Source: Loxodes magnus
Lineage: Eukaryota; Ciliophora; Karyorelictea; Loxodida; Loxodidae
DNA: 64,000 nucleotides
Direction of reading: 5' to 3'
Assembly (NCBI GenBank): GCA_946699065.1
Contig: CAMPDV010001466.1
Location: 52,091-116,090 of the forward strand
The notes beneath the pieces were generated by a model that searched no databases, was not told the DNA's origin, and was given only the letters and a program-made list of their open reading frames with translations. Below are positions 1 through 10,244 of this stretch, piece by piece (position 1 is the stretch's first letter; every line of letters starts with the position of its first letter). The position numbers and the translations under genes are program-made.

Positions 1-405
1 AGGTTAGAACTAATAGATCTACCAAACTTTGAACTAATACACATATATGAGGCAGTTACAAATTTGATTGAGAATACATAATAAATAAGAAAAAGTTAAG
101 TAATAAATAGACTTTATAGTAAAAGATTACATTAAATAAATATTAGAAAAAGGAAGAAAAGATACATTGAAAGAATTTTATCATAATAAAAAGTAATTGG
201 CAAATATTTTTTTGGGATCTAATGAACATACATTATTATATAATGAATTAACTAAACAAAAAAAATAGAAACTAAGCAAGAGGAATTTTAGAGAAAAGTT
301 GAATATAATCTAAGATAAGTGTAAAAAAGATTAACAGACAGTAAAAATGAATTAATAACTCAGATTTAGCGTAAAAAAATTTCGAATTAGTTAATTATAT
401 ATATT
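1..405. other. AT-rich flank
   Basis: Very AT-rich sequence with no frame that looks protein-like for any length. I see nothing I can support here. Confidence 0.5.
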
Positions 406-1209
406 ATGCTTAATTAAAAGGCAATCATAAGCTAAAATAATATCTTATTTTAATGACTTATCTTTAATTGTATTAGCATAATCTGATTTCTACCATTATA
501 AATTAACTAAACTAAAGTTTCTAATTATTTTAATAAATCTATTTCAAACTAAAATTAAGTTTTCTAACAACTAAAAACAGGCTACCTTATATAATAGCTA
601 TGGATTAAATCTTTAAAAATTACTTATTTATACTAAATTTACTATCTCTCTTAATATTAAGCCTTTAGCTTTAGCTCACTTTACATTTCTTTAACTAAGA
701 CTAACAATTTATTCTATTATAAGCTATTTTACTATATAATTAAGGATCTCATTTTAATCATACTAGGTGTTGCTGTTAAACAATAAAATTAAAGCTAGTT
801 AAACATTATTCAAGAAAAGGATAACAGGGATAATATGATTAAAAGCTAATGAAAATCTATAATCTAATAAAATAAGAACTTCGTTAAATCAACCAAAATA
901 AATTACACCTAGAAAATTTATAACTAAGTAAATTATATTTAAGTTAAACCTGCAATTTTACATTCCTATTTTGAGCAAAATTACCTTCAAAAGCTTAAAA
1001 ATTATTGCCTAAAACAATTTTAGGAAAGATAAATAGAATAAAACAAAAGATAAAATGAGAGAAACAACAATAATAAAAAGTCAAATTTAAGAAAAAAACT
1101 GAGATGCTATAAAATTAAAAGAAGGCCTAAATCTATTGATAAAGTTATTTTGTGTAATTTTTCTGCTAGATATCAGTGCTAAAAGAAAAAGAAATATAAT
1201 GCATGCTGA
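406..1209 (+). CDS. hypothetical protein, hydrophobic N-terminus, basic C-terminus
   Basis: Reading TAA/TAG as Gln and TGA as Trp, one frame runs 267 codons from the ATG at 406. Residues about 13-32 form a hydrophobic stretch (contains FQWLIFNC), a possible membrane segment or signal anchor. The middle is rich in Tyr, Ile and Ser with a second hydrophobic patch (KDLILIILGVAV). The last 70 residues are strongly basic, with KKLRCYKIKRRPK and QKKKKYNAC. The TGA at 1207 is the proposed stop; the next in-frame TGA lies 18 nt downstream. I recognise no family. The frame was chosen on composition only, so the call is moderate at best. Confidence 0.4.
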
Positions 1210-1319
1210 ATATAAACATAACTATGAAAAGAACTTCATAAAATTTTAAGTTTTTCTAGCTTAGATAATTATAAATTACATTAATTTATATGTAATTAAA
1301 AAAATGTCAAACATCCGAT

Positions 1320-2215
1320 AGGGCTTCTTTGCCACCTCTTCAAAAGACATAAAAGAAGAGAGGAAGCGAGATACCATTTCTTCTAACCTCACGTCTTTTC
1401 TTTAATTAGACAAACCTTTTTATCAGCAAAAAAACTAATAATAGACCTAACAACTTCCAAAGCCGGGCAAACGACAGAAACAAACTTGGTAAACTCCAAA
1501 CACGAATGAGGCCTCGAAGGCAGTAGGAGATGGTATTGCGTGACTAGGAACGATCTTTTGGCTTTAACTCTGAGCAATTTGATGTAGCGTAGTTTGCATT
1601 AAGGGTGGTGAACTTCAATGAAGAGATTTAAAAGTTGAAATACTAGAATAAAAACTCATTTTCAAGCCACAAAGAAAAGAATTAAATGGATGGGGATCGT
1701 ATAGATTACTATGAACGCAAATGGATGCATTCTTCAGCATCCAACACCATTAGGATAAAAACACAACTTAGCTGAGGGATTAAGTAGTGAAATAAGAATA
1801 GGAAATTCAACTCCTAAAAGAATCAAGAATGGAATAGCTAAATACTGGATCGATCTCAATGATCGTCAAACCCTAAGCTTAATCTCAAATAAGACTAATT
1901 CTGATCAAGAAGAGATGCTTTCGCTTCTAAAACCAATAAAAGCTATATCGGAACTGTAAGAAGTTTCAATAGAAATAAAGGAATTTCTGATAAGCAAAGC
2001 GAACAGAAACAATTGGGCTGAACAAGATTTTTTGCACGAGAATGGAAGTATGAACAAGAGGAAGAATATGGAGTTATAACCAAGCCCGACAGGAATGTAG
2101 AAAGGTAAAACTATTAAAAAAAATCGCGGATGGGAACGTGTAATCTTTCTGTTGCCCCAAGTATTTTAACGAACAGCGAAAAGCTTGAAGCGCTGTACTT
2201 TTGAGAGGGTAAAAC
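1320..2215 (+). CDS. GC-elevated coding-like island, unrecognised
   Basis: This stretch is clearly richer in G and C than both flanks, which in this window usually marks coding DNA. One plus frame stays protein-like from about 1420 to 2215. It includes the patch CVTRNDLLALTLSN, an in-frame ATG at 1618 (MKRFKSWNTR), and a Leu/Glu-rich segment SDQEEMLSLLKP near 1900 that could form a short coiled coil. I recognise no domain. A weak resemblance in layout (basic region, then coiled coil) to the CCHC units at 9.2 and 15 kb is noted but not established. The 5' end, 3' end and even the strand are uncertain. Confidence 0.3.
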
Positions 2216-5200
2216 TCCTTAATAATGGAGAAACAATTTTATATAATAATAATTACAAAACCTAATATTTGTTGTTTTATCTAAAACTTTATAGTATCAA
2301 ATTATTTAATTTTAAGTATGCGTTTTCTCCTCATTAATTCCAAAGATATTTATTTTACTCCAAAAGTTAGAAGCTTTTATATAAAAAAGGATATCGGTAA
2401 TACAAATGAAAAATTAAAATAGTACTATTAAATAAACTATGAATTTCATTAAAACTTAATCATTCGATTCTAATTGAGAAAAAAACCTTGATCTGATACT
2501 GTGATAAATAAGATTTTAGTCAAATTTTTCTTGATATAAAAAAATTTAAGTGAAAAAATAAGCAAAAAATAACTTTTCTAACTTTATTAAACATCAGAGT
2601 AATTTTTTAATAGAATATATGACAATTTGAAATAACATAATTTAAAAATATAGAAAAAATAGATAATTTAATTTATTAGTGAAGAAACTTAATTTATTGG
2701 AAGATATTCGGTAGAATTAAATTAATTGGAGCTTAAATTTTAAGTAATATAATTACGATATTAATAAGTTATTATGACAAGAATTTAACAAATATAAGAT
2801 AATATTTAATCTAAAAGAATAAGATAAATATTATAAATAAAACAATTTAATAATAAAATTATAATGAAGAAAATTGTATTGAAACAATTAAATACTAAAT
2901 ATAAAATTTCACTATTAAAAATATTTAGAATCTAATAATAAAAATTATAAATAAATATGCATAAACAATAAAAATAATAAGAAATGAAAATGCTATAAAT
3001 ATAGTTTGAAAGAATTATATAAATTAAACTATTTGATTTATAATTTTTATTAAAATAATAATATTTATTTCTATATATAACTTAAAATTATCTAAAACTA
3101 TGCTTAAAATGTTTAAAAATAAAGAAAATTATTTTTTAAGCTATTAAATATATTAAATAAGTTTAATTATATTTTTTATATACGATACATAAATTTTATG
3201 CTTTCTTTTATTTCTAATTATATCTTAAAATAATATTATATTTTTATTACATTTTTAATCATTTTACTAATTAAATATTTTAAATTTGATATCTAAATTC
3301 TTTTTAATTTATAAAGATTTTGCTAGACTAAAGTTATATGAAAAATGAATTAAAACTATTTTATAAATATAAAAATATATTATTTTAATATATAATAAGA
3401 AATTAAATATTTTTATAATAGATAAACAGAATCCGATCATGATGTAAAATTGATTATTATTTTCTTTATTTACTTTATAATTTATTTGCTTAAATTTATT
3501 ATCTATAAATACATTTTTTTACAATGCAAAGGCTTTAAAATTCTAGTCTCACATTTTTTAATTTTTATATATATTTGAAAGTATGATAACAACTTGCTAT
3601 AATATAGTTAGAAAGAAATTCTCTTCGATAAAAGTATAAATATTACTTATCAACTTGACAGAGTTTTTAATTGATTACAAAATAGATTTTTATAATAAGT
3701 TTCGTCGAAAATGTTTAAAAAATAAATTTTAATAGAAAGGGATATTTTAAACTAAAAATAAGAAGGGATATATACTCTATTGATATAATTTATTTTATGA
3801 ATTAATAATTTTTCCTTATGTACCTATTTTAAGTAAAAAAATAGCATTTTTCCAGTCTGTTAAACCTAGAATTTGAAAACTTTGATTTTAATTATAATTA
3901 GTACAATTGCATTAATTATTAAATACTAATTATTATTAATTATTTTTCTATGAAATTTAATTTATAAAAATAATAAATATAAGATACGTAAATAAATTAT
4001 AAATAGTATTATAATAATATTATTTTCACTAATAATTAATAACTATAAATGAGTAAGTTTTTATATAATTTAATAACCAGAAATATTTTAATTAAAATAT
4101 TTAAATAATATTAAATTTTAAATAAGCAAGAATAATATTCAAACTTCTATCATTTATATTTTATTAAAAGAAATTTATCAAAAAGTTTAATTTCATTTAA
4201 TTTATTCATTTTTCTTAGACAATATTTAACTCTCCTTTTAATAAAAATGCTCCTGTTTCATGTTTTTTTATTTATAGGCATATTTTAATCAATAAAATTA
4301 AAAAATAAATATGTTTTTAATTCAAAATTTTAATTAATTTTGCTACTTTACTTAATATATAAAGTTAGAATTCTAATATTTAAATAATTAAATTATTTTA
4401 AAAAAATGAAGCTGGATTTCATATTAAGTTTAGAAAATAAAAAATTAAATAATTTTTACTTATTTATTCAAATATTGAAAAGTTTCCTCTTAAGTAGAAG
4501 TTTAAAATTTGAAACTAGTAAAAAAATTAGTACTTTTACCATATATACATCCATAAAGGATGAAAAATAGTAAAAATAAACTATTTTCGAATAGGCTGAT
4601 TATAAAAAACTGAGAGTTAGAGCATTTTTTAGCATTTTTAATTTTTTATATTTTGAAATTGAAAGTTTCTAAGAATAATTATTTTTTGTTGAATTTCTTT
4701 ATTTAAAAAGTCAATCGATGCTAGATTAATAAAATTTTTATTCTTTAATATTTATCTTTATCTCAAATATTGTTAAATATAAAATTTTAAATTATAATTT
4801 TTTTTAATTAATTAATTTATATTTTTTCTCTCTTAGTAATATTTATAAATATTTTAATATAAGTGATAGTATAATTAAATAATTAGTAAATTTTATATTC
4901 TCTTCTTATAGAAAAATTTAATTTCTTAAGTTTTCCTTATAATTTTTAATTTAACTTTTAAAAATATTTTACTAAATTTCTAAGTTAAAATATAGATTAC
5001 ATAATTTATTATATGTTTTATCTAAACATTAATAAAATATTAAAATATTTATTTATAATATCATTTAGAATTATAAATTTCTTAATATTTTTAAATTATA
5101 TTTAATTAATTATTTTGCATTTACTTTGGTTTTTTATAAAATATTAATATATTTTATATAATAAATTATTTTAAATATTTATTAAACAAAAAGAAAAATA

Positions 5201-7190
5201 TTAATTTTCCTTATTTTAATTTAAAATATTATTCTTCATTAATAAGAAATGCAATCACAGTTTTATTAAATATTTTATCTAGAGGATAAGAAAATTTCTT
5301 ATTAGTCTCTAATTAAACCCATCTTTAACTAGTTAAAATACTTAGAATATTTCCAAGTACAGTTAGAGTAAAAAGGAATTTTCTTTTAAGTTTTTATGAA
5401 TTAATATTATAAATGATTAAAGAAGGCTATAATATATTAAGCACTTGGTTTTAAGATAAATAGAGGATTTTAGATATATGAATAATTGACTCTAAAGAAG
5501 ATTTAAGCTAGCTTTTCTTTATTTAATTATATAAAAGAATAATGTTTTCTCTTTACTATTTATTTTAGTACATATAATTACCTAAATATTTTATAGAACT
5601 AGTATCATTAATACTTTAAATTTAATATATTCTTATACTCACTAAAATAAACTTAAATAAATTAAGACTAAATATTTTACAAAATGCATCTTTTTATCAG
5701 TTTTTCAAACAAAAGTTAATTACAAAAGATAGTTAATAAAAAGGAATATATAAATATAATTTAAATTAGGAAAATTATAAATAATCTAAAAATCTAGCTT
5801 ATTTTAATGTCTCAGCTTCAAATAATTCTATAACTATCTTTTTCATCTTTTTATGTTTTAATCTTTTGTAATAAGATTAATAAATGATGATGTGCTATAA
5901 AGCAAAACATGATGAATTGTTGATTAGGAACAATAAGATATAGAATAATAGTTGACTAATAAAATGTATTAAGTGTAAATAATAATCTGTTAGATTAGTT
6001 TTAAATAGCATATATTAGCTAATCTAATACTTATATTATCTCATACTACAAATAAGCATATTATGTTAAGTTTACTCTTTCTATTAATTCAGAAAATAGT
6101 AATAGAAGATAGTAAAAATATGCTTTCTTTCTTAAAAAAGGTTATAATTTTCTTAATAACAAACAAGTTATTTTAATAAAGAGAGTATTAATAGTGATAA
6201 CTATGTTTTTAGATTTGTATAGAATAATAGAATTAAGTTTTTATCTTTAAATAATCTAGAATAATTTAGGTATTATTAATTAGAAATGATAATTACAAAA
6301 ATAACATAAATAATAAATATAATATTAGTTTGCTATAAAAAGAGAAAGTCATCTAAATTTATTAATTATAACTAATCTAATATTTACTTTCTACTACTTC
6401 TATTTATTACATTTATATATTTTGCTTAGAATCAATATTAAAATAAATTATATTAGTTTATTATTATAAGAGAGACCTTTATAAATAAAAAGTTTTAATT
6501 AAATAGTAGTGAGAAAGTGTGCAATTAAAAGAGTTTATCTTATAAATTCTAAAAATACTTTGCTTTAAGTAATTTGATGTTTTTTAATATTTATTCAAAC
6601 TAATTAATAAGAAACTTATTTTATTTCATTTTTTAATTAGTAAAAAGCTTAAATAAATTATTTTTTTTGATTAAATGTAAATGAAAAGTAATAATTAATA
6701 ACAGTAAATTAAAAAAAATTGTAATATTTTATTTATAATTTAAAAGGGTCTATAAAGAAATAAGGTTTTCTTATTAAGAGTCTACGATTTAAAGCACAAA
6801 TAAGTTGCAATTAATAAATGCATATTAAAATTATTATAATAAGGATATAATTCTTCGTTATAAAACTTTTGATATAATAACTTATCCCTTTATTCAAAAG
6901 TAAAAAGAAATAAAATAATTAAAATTGTAAAAGTTTGTACACTATTAGTTTAATATATTGTCTTGTTTTAAGACAAAAATAGAAAAATCAATGTTTAAGA
7001 AATAAGATATTTATAAGTATGCTTAATAAATAATTTAATTGTTTAATTTTATTGAAATTAAGTAAGTAAAATTTATTGAGTTATTTAATTAATATTTATT
7101 AAAGTAAGTTATAAAAATTAAAATAGAGAAAAAAGAAAAGCAATTTACTAAAAGTATTTTTTTAAGAAAACTCTTAAGAGCGAGAAGCCA
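2216..7190. other. AT-rich desert without supported genes
   Basis: Almost 5 kb of extreme AT-rich sequence with short A/T runs, few G or C clusters and no protein-like frame that I can defend. No tRNA, tandem array or terminal repeat is visible. It ends abruptly at about 7190, where GC content rises at the WD40 gene. Confidence 0.6.
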
Positions 7191-7225
7191 CATCCTGGGG
7201 AAAATATCTCTACTTCATTTTAAGT

Positions 7226-8068
7226 ATGAAATTCTGCCTAACTTATGCTGCTAAAAGCTAATAAATAAGATCATTTATGACCAAAGTAAAGGTTTTTCTT
7301 TAATATTTTTTAGACTAAATCCTTAGTGGTCACACTTCGCCTATTTGCTCGGTAGCCATATCAAGGGATCTAAATTGAATTGTATCAGGTTCGTACAACC
7401 CTGAAAATTCGATAAAGATCTGGAATTTCCAGACAGGTGCTCTCATAAGAACTTTAACGGGGCATACTTCTCCTATTACTTCGGTAGTAATCTCCTATGA
7501 CTCTAGATATATTATATCGGGATCTGGAGATAAAACCATAAAGATCTGAAATTTCCACAATGGTGATCTCCAAAGAACTATAACGGGTCATACTGATATA
7601 ATTAAATCGGTAGTAATCTACTATGACTCTAGATATATTATATCGGGATCTTGGGATAAAACTATAAAGATTTGGGATTTCTAAACTGGTCAGCTTGTGC
7701 GAAATCTTACTGGGCATTCCGGCTGAGTTTTATCGGTAATAGTGTCTAAGGATAATAGGAATATAATATCGGGTTCTCGGGACAAGACAATTAAGATATG
7801 GGACTTCTTTTCTGGTTAGTGTATTCGTACTCTTCAAGGTCACTCAAGTTATGTATCAAGTAATCAGTTAAGAGTTGATTAAAGTGTTATCTTTTCTGGT
7901 TCAATTGATAATACAATCAAGATCTGGAACTTTGATAAAGGTGAGTGTATCTAGATTTTGTAAGGGCATACAGATGATATATAATCTATAGCATTGAGTG
8001 TTGACAATAGATGGTTGGTATCGGGAGGATGGGACAGGACAATTAGAAAGTGGAGAATTTCGAATTGA
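7226..8068 (+). CDS. WD40-repeat protein
   Basis: Six consecutive WD40 blades are visible, each with the GH...SV...SGS.D.TIKIW signature. Examples are GHTSPITSV, YIISGSWDKTIKIWDF and, in the last, VSGGWDRTIRKW. WD40 proteins form beta-propellers that scaffold protein complexes; the partner cannot be told. The frame is continuous for 280 codons from ATG 7226 to TGA 8066-8068, which falls just after the last blade (RISN). A later in-frame ATG at 7277 is an alternative start. In one blade the invariant Trp is encoded by TGA (ATC TGA AAT within IKIWNF), and another TGA sits in GHSGWVLSV, so TGA means Trp inside this gene and stop at its end. Gln is often TAG or TAA. Six blades is fewer than the usual seven, so the protein may be a short form or begin further upstream. 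Flanks are AT-rich on both sides. Confidence 0.88.
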
Positions 8069-8640
8069 GTAACTTGCTATTTGACTTAATTAAATTTTAC
8101 GATTAAATATATAAGATATTGGTTATTCATTTAAATGAATGTTTAATGATAATAATGTTTTTTGTTATATGAAGTTTTTGTTTTTTATTTATTTATTAAA
8201 AGGTTGTATATTCTTAAATATTCTTGGCTTAAAAAAAAGGGTGAGTAATATAGGTTATAGAAATTAGTGAGGTATGTTGATTTAAAGTGGGTAATATTTA
8301 AAAATATTTAAAATATAATTTTGGTAAAAGAAGATGTATAATAAGTTTAAGTTTAATTTTATTCTATAAAATTTTATAGATTTATTTTTAGATTTTGTAA
8401 ACATTTTAAGTTGCGTTTAAATTTTAGATTTTTTTGTGAAGTAGTTAAAATATTATTTATAAGGTTAAAGTTAGTTTATAATTTTGATTATTAATTTATA
8501 ATTAAAAAATTTAATTAAGTATTTCATTTATTTTATTTTTAATTAAATTTTGTTTTTTTATTATTTATTTTTGATGATTGATATTTATTATTGCTTATTA
8601 TTATTTATTAATTATAATTAATTATTATTATATATTATTA
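8069..8640. other. AT-rich intergenic stretch
   Basis: T-rich then AT-rich non-coding DNA following the WD40 gene, ending in short TTATTA-type runs near 8580-8650. No gene, RNA or repeat unit supported. Confidence 0.5.
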
Positions 8641-8690
8641 TATATTATTTTTTAAAACCGCCATAGTTGTTCGAAGGTGAACAACAAGGT

Positions 8691-8930
8691 CATCTTCATC
8701 AGAGGTTGGGGAAGTTAAGTACCCATAATCGACTTTATGTCTTCCTCTGCTTTAGTTTGACCTCGAGACATAAGATTCTTAGACCTTCGACACTGACTTG
8801 GCTTGGCTTCGTTTATTTTTAATTCTGGAACAAAAAGAAATAATATTGCGAACTTCATCAGAGGTGGGGAATTTAAGTACCCATAATTGACACATGTCGC
8901 CCTCTGCTTTGGTGATGCAATGAGACACAA
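8691..8930 (+). repeat. diverged direct repeat pair
   Basis: A segment beginning CTTCATCAGAGGT and running through TTAAGTACCCATAAT occurs at about 8693-8735 and again at about 8855-8892. The homology continues more weakly into the following CCTCTGCTTT stretch of each copy. Spacing is about 162 bp. GC content is higher than in the surroundings. Function unknown; it may be the remains of a tandem element. Confidence 0.55.
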
Positions 8931-8988
8931 TCCTGCCATGTCCTTGGACCTCCAGCAAGTATTAAAGATTACGAGTATTCTAAAATTA

Positions 8989-9104
8989 TATCAGTATTTA
9001 ACATTTTTATCAGTACTGAATAATTATACCAGTATTGAACAAGGTTTATCAGTATCTGATAATTTTATCAGTAACAAACATTCTTGTCAGTATGAAACAT
9101 TTTT
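8989..9104 (+). repeat. 19-20 bp minisatellite, six units
   Basis: Six degenerate units beginning TATCAGTA (variants TACCAGTA, TGTCAGTA) start at 8989, 9008, 9027, 9047, 9066 and 9085, so the period is 19 or 20 bp. Units share the core CAGTA followed by a TGAACA/TTAACA-like tail. The array ends against the GC-rich terminal repeat at 9107. Confidence 0.75.
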
Positions 9105-9106
9105 TT

Positions 9107-9150
9107 AAAGAGCTGCGCACCAACGAGAGTGCTACGCGCTCTATAATCAA
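9107..9150 (+). repeat. GC-rich terminal repeat (fold-back family end)
   Basis: The motif GCGCACCAACGAGAGTGC followed by TACGCGCTCTATAATC matches, in the same or inverted orientation, the repeats at 20547-20582, 34705-34745 and 35436-35474. The last two are the two ends of an inverted-repeat element, so this is probably a solo end of the same family. Confidence 0.6.
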
Positions 9151-9169
9151 ATTTATTTATTTATATAAA

Positions 9170-10051
9170 ATGGCTTCTAAGAAATAACAGAACTTTGAAC
9201 AAAACATTTAAACAGGAAAATTCTCTAAAAAATAAAAAAGCGAAATAATTACAATGAGTGAAAATGAGAAATATGATTGATATGACGAACATTAACCACT
9301 TGGAAATCCAGAATTAAAAAAACTTCCGACACAAACTCAAATAGAAATATTATCTAAGTCATTAAAAGAGTTTATGTTTAAAAATAGATACCTCACTGAT
9401 AAAGTAGAAAAATTAGAAAAACTAATAATGTCTTTACTTGAGAAACAATATTAATAATCATAAGAAATAGAAGACAAACTGGAACAAAGAATTCTTTAAA
9501 TTTAATAATAAATTCAGGTTACGCCATTTTCGTTTTAACAGAATTAATCAGATCCTATGAAAATAGAAAATGAAGCCTCAAATTAAAATAAACAGTAAAC
9601 GTTTATTTAAAATAAGTAGTAAATTTAAATTAAATAAGTGTTACAGGAATAATAGTTTAAAAGAAGAATAAAATGCTACGTGTGCAATAAACAACACCAA
9701 TGAAAATACTGCTACTAACTAAGCGAAATTTAAAGAAAGAATAAATAAGATATTTTTAGAAAACTATTTAGGATATATCCAACATAAAGCGGAAAAATTT
9801 ATAGAAAAAAATTCTTTAATTCAAATCTTAATCCTTGGAGAAATAATTAGGAACGCTACATGCAAGATGAAGACTATTCAGAATATTAAAGGATGGTGCG
9901 CTAATGAAGTGCTACACTGCCTAACTAAGCCTAGTAGAAATTCAAGACAAACTAATGGAGACAAGCTGATAGAATAGGTCAGATGACTGACTACTAAGGC
10001 TTTAACAAAGCTTTTTAACTTTAACTTTAACGTTCATGTTTCATTTGTTGA
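9170..10051 (+). CDS. coiled-coil protein with CCHC-like zinc knuckle, element-type ORF
   Basis: A continuous frame of 293 residues runs from ATG 9170 (a second in-frame ATG lies at 9254) to TGA 10049-10051. The order of parts is a basic Lys/Gln-rich N-terminus, a heptad-like helix around residues 65-110 (contains DKVEKLEKLIMSLLEK), a Gln-rich linker, then a Cys-x2-Cys-x3-His-x4-Cys cluster (KCYVCNKQHQWKYC) and an Arg/Gln-rich tail. Classical nucleic-acid-binding knuckles have four residues before the His, so this one is one residue short. The layout is like Gag or LINE ORF1 proteins that bind nucleic acid. The region after the knuckle resembles the unit at 14.9-15.6 kb. No reverse transcriptase is visible nearby, so the parent element family is not known. 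Confidence 0.55.
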
Positions 10052-10244
10052 AAAAATGTTTAATTCATTATCAAGGATAAATTATTATATTACCACCTGC
10101 TTACTAGCTAATGAGCTTATATTTACATGTCCTATTTTTATTTTCTTAGATTCTTGCGCTCCACCAGGGAGCCCTCCCTAATATATGCAAATTAATTTAG
10201 TCCCTTATGAATCTCTTTAAATATGTATCAGTTCTTTTTTATAC

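Noticed and set aside
1500-2200. rRNA pseudogene
   Set aside because: The GC rise and phrases such as ATGGATGGGGATCG looked RNA-like, but no conserved rRNA segment was found and one frame is protein-like throughout.
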